A DNA stretch of 64,000 nt from DATLSM01 sp049585815 (GTDB lineage: Bacteria > Actinomycetota > Thermoleophilia > Solirubrobacterales > 70-9): assembly GCA_049585815.1 (NCBI GenBank), contig JBAVAR010000011.1, positions 6,490 through 70,489 on the forward strand, read 5' to 3'. A program made the translations under genes and the position numbers. Numbering within the stretch: the stretch's first letter is position 1; every line of letters begins with the position of its first letter. The notes beneath the pieces were generated by a model. The model did not search any database, was not told the origin of the DNA, and saw nothing but the letters and a program-made list of their open reading frames with translations. Below are positions 1 to 8,970 of the stretch, one piece after another.

Positions 1-103
1 CAGGCCGATCCGCCCGAGCGCCCCGGTTCGCGCACCCGCTGCTTCCTCCTCGCCCAGTTTAGGCGGCATTGACGGGGAGCTGACGCTGTCGGCCACGGTT
101 ATC

Positions 104-527
104 TCAGCAGCCTTTTTCGCCCAATGGGCGTAGGGGCTCGCTCCCCCGGCGGCGGAAGCCGGGCGGCAAGGGCCCTTGCAGGACATAGCGCAGCCGCGAG
201 TAGATCGTCACGCCCCGGCATGGGATCTCGTCGCTGAGACCCACGGCCGCGGGGGCGGAAGACCTTGCCCTGGGCGCAGTCGGGACTACAGCCACGGACG
301 TAGGCCCGCGCCCTTGCGTTGGCGACCGCGCCGCCGTAGCTCTGGTAGCGGATACCGGCGATCGCAAAGGTGCCGTCGGCGGAGAGGCCGATCGCGTGGG
401 GGCGGTAGGTGAGTTCCTGGCTGACGATGTCGCGCTCGACGTAGACCCTGTGCGTTGCGCCGGTCGCGGTCGCGGTGCCGGTGGGTAGCACAAATGCAAA
501 GACGGCAGTGATCAAGCGGCGCAGCAT
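104..527 (-). pseudogene. Small exported protein gene with a +1 frameshift
   Basis: A minus-strand frame starts with ATG at 527 and encodes a signal peptide (MLRRLITAVFAFVLPTG...) followed by an exported-type domain ending in CSPDCAQGKVFRP. Near 255-265, at a run of five C, sense continues only in another frame (VGLSDEIPCRGVTIYSRLRY...) up to a TGA at 104. Removing one base restores a single product of about 140 residues. The paired cysteines and the signal peptide suggest a small disulphide-containing secreted protein. The family is not recognised. A TACACT hexamer ends six bases before the ATG, so the promoter looks intact. A sequencing error in the C run is as likely as true inactivation. 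Confidence 0.6.
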
Positions 528-533
528 CGCGCG

Positions 534-539
534 AGTGTA
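534..539 (-). promoter_or_regulatory. Probable -10 box (TACACT), leaderless geometry
   Basis: TACACT on the minus strand, six bases before the ATG at 527. No ribosome binding site lies between them, so the transcript would start at or next to the start codon. Confidence 0.45.
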
Positions 540-819
540 CGGTGTCGCATTGCGGTGGTCGAATCGTCGATGTGAGTCGCCTCCGGAGTTCCATGGAATC
601 TCATCGAGATCCCCGAATCTTCGTCGCCGCAAATGCGGCCAGCCGCAAGGACGGCGACGAAGCGCTGAGCGAGGGGCTGGCCTCGCTCATCCGCGCCGTT
701 GATCCCGACGGCGAGGCTCCGCCGCCGGTGTGGCCGACCCTCAACCTCAAACGCCCATGTTGGGATCGCTGCCGTGGCCAACACGTCGACCGGCTTGCCG
801 GCCAAGCGCTCCAAGCGCC

Positions 820-1082
820 ACAGAGCAGCTGGTCGCGGAAGTTGAAGAGGCTCATGCCTTGGTTGGCCGTCCTCAAGCCCTCCGAGCGCACTGTTCACTC
901 AAGGCGGTCGGCTTCTCATACAACGAGATCGCCGAGTACCAGGGTTGGAGGCATACCAAGGTCAACCGGTGTCTAGCCGTGGGCCGGCCGTGCAGCGCTT
1001 CGAAGGGGCCGCCGCGAAGGGTGAAAAGTGGCCGATTTGCCTGCCGCCTTTCGGGTGCCCCAACTTGGCGGGATCCGCCTAG
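820..1082 (+). pseudogene. Relic of a sigma-70-like factor, region 4
   Basis: Three reading frames together give a sigma factor C-terminus. EQLVAEVEEAHALVG is in one frame, LKPSERT in the next, then LKAVGFSYNEIAEYQGW followed by HTKVNRCLAVGR back in the first, and finally AVQRFEGAAAKGE in a third frame ending at 1082. The middle piece is the typical region 4 helix-turn-helix of ECF-type sigma factors (FSYNEIAE...KVNRCL), which reads the -35 element. At least three frame changes and the lack of a recognisable region 2 upstream show a decayed gene rather than one sequencing error. Confidence 0.55.
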
Positions 1083-1216
1083 GTTTAGAACCCGCTCCAA
1101 TAATGGGAGTAACTGGCTGGCGATACTCTCCGGCAACCGCTAGGCGGCCCTTCCGTCATCGCCGCTAGGCTACTCACAAGGTGCTTGCGGTCCATCACAA
1201 AAAAAGGGGACGGTTT

Positions 1217-1669
1217 ATGCCGCTCAGGTTGGCCTCAATTCTGGCGTCGAGTTTTGTTCTGGTGCTTGCGGTCGTTGGGATTGCGCTCGCTGCGCAGCCG
1301 AAAGCGGGATACACGTACAGCACTCCGAGCACCACAAGCCCATCGGTTTACTTCAAAGCCGCGAGCGCCAAGAAGCTGACCGAGTTCTCGGCTGGGCTGG
1401 CGCTCAAGTGCAAGGCTAAGACCTGCGGCGGCTTTGGCGGGGTCAGGTCGCTTGCGAAAAACTCCGTCAAGGTCGCCAAGTCAGGCACCTTCTTGGTGCG
1501 CGGCAACATCCTCACGATCGACAACAAAAAGCTGGGGACCGAGACTGTGACCGGAAAGTTCGTGAGCGCGACCAAGGTAAAGGGGAAAGTCACGACGCAT
1601 GCCAACCTCGGCCCGTACAAGGGCGTTACCGAGAGCTACACGGCCACAGGCTTTCCTCCAAGCACGTAA
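1217..1669 (+). CDS. Small exported protein, unknown function
   Basis: 150 residues. The ATG at 1217 follows an A/G-rich ribosome binding site (aaaagggg) and begins a clear signal peptide (MPLRLASILASSFVLVLAVVG, then ALA). The mature part is rich in Lys, Thr and Ser with one Cys pair (LKCKAKTCGG) and alternating beta-strand patterns (SVKVAKSGTFLVRGNILTI). It is probably a small secreted beta-sandwich. No catalytic motif is visible and I do not recognise the family. A TAGGCT hexamer at 1166-1171 could be the -10 box. It stands alone: the next gene is on the other strand. Confidence 0.75.
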   Translation: MPLRLASILASSFVLVLAVVGIALAAQPKAGYTYSTPSTTSPSVYFKAASAKKLTEFSAGLALKCKAKTCGGFGGVRSLAKNSVKVAKSGTFLVRGNILTIDNKKLGTETVTGKFVSATKVKGKVTTHANLGPYKGVTESYTATGFPPST

Positions 1670-1804
1670 GCGATCGCCCCAGCAATGGGTCTTGAGCCTC
1701 GGCTCATGGTGAGTGAAGGCGCACACCTTGAACATTTCGGCGCCTCGGAAGGCCAGCGATCACGATGCACTCGTGGGACCGTTCGTGGTCCCGGTCGAGT
1801 CCGG

Positions 1805-2638
1805 TTACGGACCGGTCCCTGCAGGGCGCTGGGCGCTGAGACCTCGCGCGAGGCGGAACTCCGCGGCGACCTCGCGTGTAGCCGCCTCGCCTCCGAGCGG
1901 GAAGACGTGAAGCGCATCTACGCGCGAGATACTGGCAAGGCCCGCCGCCAATTCGCCCGCTAGGTGGATGCCACCGCCGCGACTGATCTGCGCCACGGCT
2001 CGCTGAGGAATCGCGACCCCCGGTAGCGCGCAGGCGCGCTCTGCCATTTGTGCGCTGCGGAGAAGCGCGACGCTGGCGTAGAACCGCACGCCCGCAAGGG
2101 TGTCCTCGGCGGCTGAGAGGAACGCTTCCAGGCGCCCCAGGTCGAAGATCATCTGCGACTGCACGAACGTTGCTCCAGCGGCGATCTTGCGCCGCAGGAG
2201 CCGCAACTCCCGGTCGACGTCCTTGGCGAAGGGATTGACGACCGCCCCGACCGCCAGCGGGTGCGGAGCACTCCATGCCGACGCGCTCGCAATGAGCTGC
2301 GTGGCCGTCATGTCGGCCACACGTTCGATACCAGGCACCGGATCCCCCTGCATACAGAGGACCGCCTCAGCGCCGAGCGCCGCCGAGCCTACGACCTGGG
2401 ACTGCAGGGCAAGCCGGTTGCGATCGCGGCAGGAAACGTGGACGATTGTCCCCACCCCCTTCTCCCGCGCGAGGGCTACCGCAGCCAGCGGCGACATCCG
2501 CGGCTGCCCAGCGTGATTGTCGGTCAACCCGACAGCGTCGACGGTGTCGGCCAGAACAGCGATCCGGTCGCTGACGCGCGCGCCATCGGCCTCGGTCGGT
2601 AACGAAATCTCCGCGGTCGTCAGGGCGGTCAGCGACAT
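1805..2638 (-). CDS. Methylenetetrahydrofolate reductase family protein
   Basis: 277 residues with the TIM-barrel pattern of MetF-type reductases: LPTEADGARVSDRIAVLADTV near the N-terminus, the folate/FAD-barrel motif CRDRNRLALQSQ at about 70-81, GAEAVLCMQGDP at 90-100, a KIAAGATFVQSQ strand at mid-length and a C-terminal VDALHVFPLGGE. Family members reduce 5,10-methylene-tetrahydrofolate to 5-methyl-tetrahydrofolate using FAD and NAD(P)H in the cytosol. It diverges from classical MetF and belongs to the shorter actinobacterial group, so the substrate is inferred. It is monocistronic. A TAGGCT box lies eight bases before the ATG, with no Shine-Dalgarno sequence. Confidence 0.8.
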   Translation of the reverse strand: MSLTALTTAEISLPTEADGARVSDRIAVLADTVDAVGLTDNHAGQPRMSPLAAVALAREKGVGTIVHVSCRDRNRLALQSQVVGSAALGAEAVLCMQGDPVPGIERVADMTATQLIASASAWSAPHPLAVGAVVNPFAKDVDRELRLLRRKIAAGATFVQSQMIFDLGRLEAFLSAAEDTLAGVRFYASVALLRSAQMAERACALPGVAIPQRAVAQISRGGGIHLAGELAAGLASISRVDALHVFPLGGEAATREVAAEFRLARGLSAQRPAGTGP

Positions 2639-2646
2639 GACCGCTG

Positions 2647-2652
2647 AGCCTA
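2647..2652 (-). promoter_or_regulatory. Probable -10 box (TAGGCT), leaderless geometry
   Basis: TAGGCT on the minus strand, eight bases before the ATG at 2638 of the MetF-like gene. No ribosome binding site lies between. Confidence 0.5.
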
Positions 2653-3057
2653 GCCCGTCGGTCCGTCAGGTCGACCCATACCTCGTTGTTAGGTGATTGA
2701 TCGGCTGACAGAACTCGCTTGCCCGGTCGCGGCCGCCCGTGTCCGCCTCAACGAGCGTCTCGCCGCGCTCCTGGCTGGGGTGGGAAGCGCCGCCGGTCCT
2801 GGGAAGTCGGAGCTGCGCCGCATCGCCGGCGATCGGCCATATCTCCGACCGCGTATGCGCCGGCGAAGCCGATCGCCTCCCCGGGCTCGCGCCCGAACTG
2901 CCCGCGATCCTTGCCCCCACGAAGACCAACGCTACAGAGAGACCGCCTAGTACAACTACACAATGGGGGACTCAGCACTGAACGCCCGAAGGTCACCGGC
3001 GCTGATGCTGGCCGGGGATTACTCCAGCGCCGGATTCAATGCGTCAGAGTTAGGGAG
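2653..3057. other. Region without a convincing gene
   Basis: Short open frames occur on both strands but change frame within recognisable-looking stretches. One minus-strand piece near 2880-2950 would encode a hydrophobic segment (LGGLSVALVFVGARIAG) that runs out of frame, so a decayed membrane-protein gene is possible. Nothing else is supported. Confidence 0.4.
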
Positions 3058-3066
3058 ATGCTCGTT

Positions 3067-3567
3067 GTGAGCCGATCGCATGTTCGCACCGTCGCGGTAC
3101 CCGAGGCGATTCGAAGGCGCGAGGATCTGGCTGGGGCTGACCGGGTGATCGCATTTGAGCTCGCAACTGCTGACGCTCGGTCAATGAGCGCTGAGCAGTG
3201 GTCGCGCGCGACCTGGGAGGGGGCCCCAACGATTGTCCGCTGGTTCCTGTTGCTAGGCTGGCGGCTGATTCTCAGGTTGCGGCTCACGCCTCAGCGATCC
3301 TCAACCTACGTGCTCGGCTGGCACCTGATCGATGCTCACCCTGACACGGTGACCCTCGAGGCCCGCTCCACCCTCATCGGCGCTCACAACATCGTGATCG
3401 TCCAGGAGTCCACTGTGCTGTGGACCACGCTCGTCCGCTATGAGCGGACGATGGCGCGGCCGATCTGGCGACTCGTCGAGCTCGTCCACCGAATCGTGTT
3501 GCCGTACACCCTCACTCACGCCGACAAGGTGCGCCATCGTGGGCACGGCGGACGGGAGCAGGGTTGA
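3067..3567 (+). CDS. Conserved uncharacterised protein, possibly DUF2867-like
   Basis: About 166 residues from the GTG at 3067, which is preceded at a good distance by AGGGAG. An ATG at 3058 is too close to that site. Features are a central hydrophobic stretch (RWFLLLGWRLILRLRL), a beta-rich region (VLGWHLIDAHPDTVTLEARS...GAHNIVIVQESTVLWTTLVRY) and a C-terminal amphipathic segment (IWRLVELVHRIVLPYTL). The pattern resembles actinobacterial proteins of START/SRPBCC-like fold sometimes labelled DUF2867. This comes from memory of the family and was not searched. Ligand binding is the likely role and no catalytic residues are evident. Confidence 0.65.
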   Translation: MSRSHVRTVAVPEAIRRREDLAGADRVIAFELATADARSMSAEQWSRATWEGAPTIVRWFLLLGWRLILRLRLTPQRSSTYVLGWHLIDAHPDTVTLEARSTLIGAHNIVIVQESTVLWTTLVRYERTMARPIWRLVELVHRIVLPYTLTHADKVRHRGHGGREQG

Positions 3568-4584
3568 CGGGGGCACACGGCGCAAATCCGGCTGCCCTGA
3601 AGGCGCTTTCTCTCGGGTGAGGTCCCAAAACGCATCAGGATCGAGTGGACGATCTGGGAAGGCTTAGCGATGCTCTGCACCACGACAGGCATGACAGTGG
3701 GGTTTTCCTTGCCGCGCACCTGACCGATTTCCCTCACCGAAGTCGGCGTGGCGCTGGCGCGCTCCGCCCGGCGCCTGCTGGTGGCGGCGCCGGGCCTTGT
3801 TTTCGCCAAGGCGATGCCATTCATTGGCTCCGGCGCGAGCTGCGGGTTCGGCGGCGGAGTGCCCCAGCTCTTGGGTATCAGGTACTGCTGGCGGTTTGGC
3901 GTCAGAAGGCCGGCTTCATGGATTTCTTCGGCCAGCCTCTTGGGCAGCATCTCGCCTCTAAGACGAGGCATTCTTGGTGGTCACTGTTCGAGGACATCTC
4001 AACCCGCGCCACATTCAACGGAGCCAAACCACTCGTGGCGAGCACGCATCCAGACGGGCAGTCGTTCGCGGCCCTTACGCTGGGGCGAACCGGTCCTCTT
4101 TCTCTCCTTCGCTTCCTCCGCGAGGGCGCGCGGCTCGGTCCATGCGTGCGCGGGGCCCAGGCCTCGTGACCGCCTTCTCGGCCGGATGGCCGCTGACCGG
4201 AAACTTGGCGGGTGCTCTTGGCTAGAGGGGGTCAGCCGATTCGTCGCGAGCAAGGCGACCTGGACTTGACCCCGATCCCCGGCGGTATCGCGCTTGTCGG
4301 GGTGATCGAGTACGGGGATCGAGGTTGGCACCCGGTGTTCGGCGCGATAGAGCTTGGCGGTGGCCCACCGAAAGACGTCGGCTGAGCCCAGGCTGGCCCT
4401 CTTGGAGTGGATCGCCGAGGGTTGCCGGGGTGCGGGATGGAGGGGGGATCCTCCTCAATTTCCGCGGCGGCTTCGCCAAGGGGGGGCAAGCTGTGAGGCG
4501 CGATCACCGTGGCCAGGACATATACCCTCGAGTGGCCGGAGCAGGGCCAGGGAGTGGATCCGCATGATCTATCCCTTATTCGGT
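3568..4584. other. About 1 kb without a confident gene
   Basis: Several overlapping frames of 80-175 codons exist on both strands. None has a recognisable domain, signal peptide or ribosome binding site. The most protein-like is a minus-strand frame at 3516-3971 (151 codons, GC-rich third positions, start MPRLRGEMLPKRLAEEIHEAG), but its C-terminal part is Cys/Arg/Pro-rich and looks non-coding. Sense-like fragments that end abruptly (for example GGIALVGVIEYGDRGWHPV near 4280) suggest decayed genes. Confidence 0.35.
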
Positions 4585-4590
4585 TAGGCT
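4585..4590 (+). promoter_or_regulatory. Possible -10 box (TAGGCT)
   Basis: TAGGCT 22 bases before the TTG start at 4613. Here a proper ribosome binding site (AGGAAGG, 4601-4607) lies between, so this transcript would have a short leader. Confidence 0.35.
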
Positions 4591-4612
4591 GAGCCCGGAC
4601 AGGAAGGTTGTT

Positions 4613-6535
4613 TTGAGGATAGGCTTCACGACGGCAATAGCGGTGGTCGCCACCCTGCTCGGAGCACTGGCACTGGCGACGCCTGCGGGCGCGGCGCCAG
4701 CAAACGACGACATCGTCAACGCCCAGACGGTCGGTCCGGGGCTGCCCGTCTCGGTCGCCGCAAGTTCGGTTGGCGCCACCGGGGAATCGGGCGAGACCGT
4801 CTACGGCAACCCGGCCACCGAGTCTGTCTGGTTCCAGTGGACTCCGTCGACCTCCACTGCCGCAATCGTTGACCTCTGCTCATCCGGCTTCACCGGGGGA
4901 AGCGCCACTTTCGGCATCGGCGTCTACACCGGCGGGACCACGTTCTCCAGCCTGACCAAGGTCGCCGACATCGCCGGCCCGTGCAAGCTCGAGTTCAGCG
5001 CAATCGCCGCGACCACCTACAAGATCCAGGTCGACTTCCTGCACGCACAGGGCAAATTCACCTTCACCCTGCGCACCCCCCAGCCCCCCGCCAACGACAA
5101 CTTCGCCTCTGCCCAGAACCTCGGCACCACCCTGCCAGTTTCGGTTAGCGGTACCACCATCGACGCCACCTGGGAGAGCGGCGAGCCGGCCGCCCTTGGC
5201 GGATTCGAAAACTCGCGTTCGGTCTGGTACTCCTGGACCTCGCCGATAACCGGCCACGTCCAGCTCAGCGGCTGTCCCTTCGAAACCCAGCCGGGATCAG
5301 CAGCAAATAAGACGATAGGCGTCTACTCCGGCACCTCCCTCGGCACGCTGACCGAAGTCGTACAGACCAGCAACTGCACCGTCGAGTTCCCAGTCACCTC
5401 GGGGAGCGAATACAAGATCGCATTTAGCGGCAGCATTCGCGGTGAAGGGACCTTTACGCTCGGATTGCGCAATGCGCCGCCGCCGACCAACGATGACCTC
5501 GCCGACGCGACGGTGATTGGGCCGACGCTGCCGCTCGCCGTCCAGGGCGATAACAGCTTCGCGACGATCGAGGCCGGCGAGAGTGCCGTGCCGATCAGCG
5601 GTCTCACCGACGATTCCCACTCTGTCTGGTATCAATGGACGCCCAGCGTCAGCGAGCGGGTCAAGCTGAACGCCTGCCGCCTCGACCAGCCCAGGCTCGG
5701 GGTCTTCACCGGCACATCGATTTCCTCGCTGGTGGTGGCGACCGAACCGCAGAGCCGATCGCCCTACTGTGAAGTGGAACTGAGTGCGGTCGCCGGCACG
5801 ACGTATGAGATCGCGATCGCCGGGGACTCGTTCAACGATGGGACCGGGCCGTTTGAACTCGAGATCCACAAGGTCAGCCGACCACTCAACGACAATTTCG
5901 TCGACGCGATTACGATCGGCCCCGACCTGCCGATCTCAATCGCCGGCAATAACACCGACGCGACCGTCGAGATGGGTGAGCCCTCCCCGGCCCTTAACTA
6001 CGAACCAATCGCGACCGTCTGGTACAGGTGGGACTCAAACTTCAACGGGCCGGTCGACATCAGCACCTGCGGCTCGGAAACGTCTGACTTTGTATCGGTC
6101 CATACAGGCTCGACCTTTGCGGCGATGAACCGGGTGGTGCCATCCGGAGAAGACGAACCCGGTGCCTGTGATCTGGCCCAGCAGGCCGGCTCCATTGAGC
6201 GCTTCGTCTCGGCAGCCGGCACCACCTACTGGATCCAGGTGAGCAGCCTCTCCAGAGGCATCGAGGGCCCGTTCCGGTTGACGATAATCGATCCGAACGC
6301 CAAGCCCTCGCTGCCTCCCGTCATCGTCCCCGTGGTGACCAAATCCCGCTCCGGCCTGAAGCGGGCGATCGAACAATGCGAGGAGAAGTTCACCGGTAAG
6401 GGCAGGAAGAGTCTCCGGAAGCGGGCCGATTGCATCAAGAAGGCCAGGCGTAAGGCCGCGATCGCCCGCTGCCACAAAATCGCGAACCCTTCGCAGAGGA
6501 AGCGGTGCATCCAGCGGGCGCGAAAGCCTTCCTGA
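4613..6535 (+). CDS. Exported protein with four repeated beta-sandwich modules
   Basis: 640 residues. The TTG at 4613 follows AGGAAGG by five bases and starts a signal peptide (ending ATPAGAAP, about residue 27). Four modules of about 130 residues follow, at roughly 28-157, 158-294, 295-424 and 425-560. Each opens with an N-D-(N/D) motif (ANDDIVNAQTVGP, ANDNFASAQNLGT, TNDDLADATVIGP, LNDNFVDAITIGP), then a T.ESGE turn and a SVWYQWT strand, with one or two Cys pairs per module. This resembles pre-peptidase C-terminal (PPC)-like domains. The last 75 residues are Lys/Arg-rich with spaced cysteines (CIKKARRKAAIARCHKI), like the basic tails of other exported proteins here. It is probably a cell-surface adhesion or binding protein. 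No enzyme domain is visible. Confidence 0.8.
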   Translation: MRIGFTTAIAVVATLLGALALATPAGAAPANDDIVNAQTVGPGLPVSVAASSVGATGESGETVYGNPATESVWFQWTPSTSTAAIVDLCSSGFTGGSATFGIGVYTGGTTFSSLTKVADIAGPCKLEFSAIAATTYKIQVDFLHAQGKFTFTLRTPQPPANDNFASAQNLGTTLPVSVSGTTIDATWESGEPAALGGFENSRSVWYSWTSPITGHVQLSGCPFETQPGSAANKTIGVYSGTSLGTLTEVVQTSNCTVEFPVTSGSEYKIAFSGSIRGEGTFTLGLRNAPPPTNDDLADATVIGPTLPLAVQGDNSFATIEAGESAVPISGLTDDSHSVWYQWTPSVSERVKLNACRLDQPRLGVFTGTSISSLVVATEPQSRSPYCEVELSAVAGTTYEIAIAGDSFNDGTGPFELEIHKVSRPLNDNFVDAITIGPDLPISIAGNNTDATVEMGEPSPALNYEPIATVWYRWDSNFNGPVDISTCGSETSDFVSVHTGSTFAAMNRVVPSGEDEPGACDLAQQAGSIERFVSAAGTTYWIQVSSLSRGIEGPFRLTIIDPNAKPSLPPVIVPVVTKSRSGLKRAIEQCEEKFTGKGRKSLRKRADCIKKARRKAAIARCHKIANPSQRKRCIQRARKPS

Positions 6536-7157
6536 TGCCGGGCTGCGTTGAGGCACTCGACAACTCAGTTCATACTCCCGGTGGTCCAAGAAGGTTTCAT
6601 CCGGCGGTCCGATTCTTCATGTGCCAGAGGCCGGCCACCTCGACAACCTGCTCGCGGACGTTCTCGGGAGCAGGATTCGCGGTTGTAGGGGCCAATGCTG
6701 AGGCTGCTTTTCACGCTTCCATCTTGAGCATTCGGCCGCAAGCCTGCCTTGCAGGTAACGCTTGGACGGGCCGGGCTCGGAAATTCGCTCGACCATCCGA
6801 TGGTGGTGGTGAGGCGAATCCCCACGCTATGTCTCTCGGTACTACTACCACCCAGAGACCTCCTCGGGAGGGCTTTCGTCTTCTTGAAGGATTCCGGGTC
6901 CGCCTCTGAGACACTCGGGGAGATCTAGATCCATCGGACGACCTGGCCGCGGCGATCTGCAGGGTCTAAGGCGCCAGAGTCTTGCCGCTAAATCTCGGGG
7001 TTCGCCTCGGCCGGGACGCTCAGTCCGCCCGCACGGGCCACTCGACCAGCTTCTCATCTTTTCGCGCCCCGCATCCAGTGCCTTAAGACGGCTTCCTTCG
7101 CCCAATGTGGCTGCTCAATAAACTGGCCCAGAGTTCGGAAATCACCCATGCGTATTC
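6536..7157. other. Intergenic region, nothing recognised
   Basis: About 620 bases with only short open frames of mixed Arg/Pro/Gly composition on both strands. I see no start with a ribosome binding site, no recognisable motif and no strong terminator. Confidence 0.5.
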
Positions 7158-7169
7158 TGAAGGAGCAAG

Positions 7170-7595
7170 ATGTCCACTTCGCCCGCAGACTTTAACGCCA
7201 AGATCATCGAGGAGTTCCACGCCAATGAAGGAATCGTCGGTGGCATGTTCGAAGGTATGCCGCTGTTGCTGCTGCACCATACTGGTGCAAGATCTGGCAA
7301 GGATCGCATCAACCCGCTTGCCTATCAGGTCGACGGGGGCCGATATGTGGTGTTTGCTTCCAAGGGTGGAGCACCGACGAATCCTGACTGGTACCACAAC
7401 CTCAAGGCCAACCCAAACGTTACAATTGAGGTCGGGACCGACACGATCGACGTCGTTGCCAGCGAGGCTGGCAGCGAGGAGCGAGAGCGCCTCTTTCGCA
7501 CCCAGACCGAACGGGTCCCCCAGTTCGCCGAGTACGAGAAGCAAACCGAAAGGGTCATTCCGGTGATCGTGTTAACGCCGAGCAGATCCGGCTGA
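7170..7595 (+). CDS. Deazaflavin (F420)-dependent nitroreductase family protein
   Basis: 141 residues. The ATG follows GAAGGAGC at correct spacing. It has the split-barrel pattern of the Ddn/nitroreductase family: PLLLLHHTGARSGKDRINPLAY (strand, T-G-A-R-S-G cofactor loop), VVFASKGGAPTNPDWYHNLKANP and a C-terminal VIPVIVLTP. Family members use reduced coenzyme F420 to reduce quinones, nitro compounds or other substrates. Use of F420 is established for the family and inferred here; the natural substrate cannot be read. A paralogue lies at 56422-56844. The gene is monocistronic. Confidence 0.85.
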   Translation: MSTSPADFNAKIIEEFHANEGIVGGMFEGMPLLLLHHTGARSGKDRINPLAYQVDGGRYVVFASKGGAPTNPDWYHNLKANPNVTIEVGTDTIDVVASEAGSEERERLFRTQTERVPQFAEYEKQTERVIPVIVLTPSRSG

Positions 7596-8033
7596 GCGAA
7601 GGAGAGTCGCCCAGGCAATCACTCAGGCCCCCTTGTTGGGGGAAAACGGCCACCAATCGGCGTCCACGATGCGAAGCCGGGTGGGCTACTTTGCATCACG
7701 CTTGCTGAAAACTACAGCGGGTGGTGGGGCTGAGCGGATGTAAGTCGAGGGCGGGGGAGAAGCTGGGGGAGGTGCTGGCGGAAGTCGAATTAAAGGCCGC
7801 GACCGCCGGGCCCCGTCCCAGGAAAGTGAGAGAGGTTGGCTGAGGAGGGAAAGCGCCAGTGGGGGCGGCGATGGAGAGGTCGCGGGAGGGGACCTTGGGG
7901 CCTCCGGCGCTTCGATCTGGGTCCAGGCTTGGGATTCTGGCATCAGACAGCTGTTGCGTCGTGTAGGCCCTCGTATTTGGCTGAATGCCATCTGAGCGCG
8001 GAATGGTCCCGCTCGAGTGGCTCTGCCGGCGAG
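7596..8033. other. Intergenic region with one GC hairpin
   Basis: No supported gene. A short hairpin at about 7629-7643 (CCCCC TTGTT GGGGG) follows the oxidoreductase gene but lacks a T run, so it is only a weak terminator candidate. Open frames here are Pro/Arg/Ser-rich and have no motifs. Confidence 0.45.
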
Positions 8034-8543
8034 CTACGCCGCCGTCCCGCCGATCGCCGCCGTCCCCGCACCCACGGCGGCGCCGACCCGGGCAGTGTCG
8101 ACGGCCTGCTTGGCGATGTGACAGCAGAAGAGCAGGAGCAGGGGAGGCAGGTTGCCGGCGCCGGCCGCCTCGAGACGCACCGGGGTCGGCTCGGCGAGGG
8201 CCTCCAGCGTCGCTAGGGTTTCCCCCGCCTCAGAGACCGTGAAGATCCGGCCCAGCTGATGGTTGGCGCGCCAGTCCAGGGCCCGTTGCGGCAGACGCAG
8301 CTCGCCGCCGTAGATACCGCGAAGGCGCAGGAACCCCCGCGGGACGTAGCTCGCCACCAAACTTCCGTCCGCAGCGTTGACCGCGGTGATTGCCTGACCA
8401 AAACCCAAGAGCTTTCGCCGCAGTCTCCAGTTCTCCCCACCGGCCTCGATCAGCGCCCCGAAGCGCCGCTCGGTCTGGAGGGAGCCGAGGTCGCCGAGCA
8501 CGTAGTGCCCGGGGCTGTCGCGGGTGAGCTCCAGGGAGGTCAT
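8034..8543 (-). CDS. Conserved hypothetical protein, possible LURP/scramblase-like fold
   Basis: 169 residues from the ATG at 8543 (MTSLELTRDSPGHYVLGDLG). An in-frame ATG at 8576 adds 11 residues; neither start has a clear ribosome binding site. The sequence is a run of beta strands with turn glycines (GHYVLGDLG, RRFGALIEAGGENWRLRRKLLGFGQAITAVNAADGSLVASYVPRG) followed by a hydrophobic C-terminal stretch (LPPLLLLFCCHIAKQAV) that could insert into membrane. The strand pattern and single C-terminal helix resemble tubby/LURP-one/scramblase-type barrels, but this is a fold guess. No catalytic motif is seen. Confidence 0.6.
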   Translation of the reverse strand: MTSLELTRDSPGHYVLGDLGSLQTERRFGALIEAGGENWRLRRKLLGFGQAITAVNAADGSLVASYVPRGFLRLRGIYGGELRLPQRALDWRANHQLGRIFTVSEAGETLATLEALAEPTPVRLEAAGAGNLPPLLLLFCCHIAKQAVDTARVGAAVGAGTAAIGGTAA

Positions 8544-8576
8544 CAATGATCGCGACGGTAGCAGTGCGCTCGACAT

Positions 8577-8970
8577 CCGCGCGGTCGTCTGAGATGGCTC
8601 TGCCCTCGTCTGAGTTCCCTACCCATCAGGAGAACCAAACCTCAATCTTTTTCAACCCCAGCGGTGAAGTGCCATGCTCACTGAAGTCCGGGGGGAAGGA
8701 TCGGTGAACTCGCGGTCGGGCGGAGCCTCTGGAGCGAAAAGGTTCAGAGGGGGCGGTCGGCCACGGGCCCGGCCGGCCAAAACTTAGCGAATAGCTCGTT
8801 TAGCAAGGATGGAAATAGAGAGCTTCCAGCTGGAATGCGGCAAGGCACCAACTCAAATTCAGGAAACTGAAGACTGCAGAAGAGCGAGAAGTTTGTGCGC
8901 AGACGAGCGGGCTGGCCCTATGGTCTGAATACGGGCGCCAGAATCGTCAGCGCCAGCGCGGCCGGAAATC
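8577..8970. other. Intergenic region, nothing recognised
   Basis: About 390 bases between two minus-strand genes. No open frame with a motif, ribosome binding site or clear hairpin was found. Confidence 0.5.

Noticed and set aside
3516..3971. 151-codon minus-strand gene
   Set aside because: It has GC-rich third positions but no domain or start signal, overlaps the end of the 3067 gene, and its C-terminal part is Cys/Arg/Pro-rich as in non-coding frames. Kept only as a remark.
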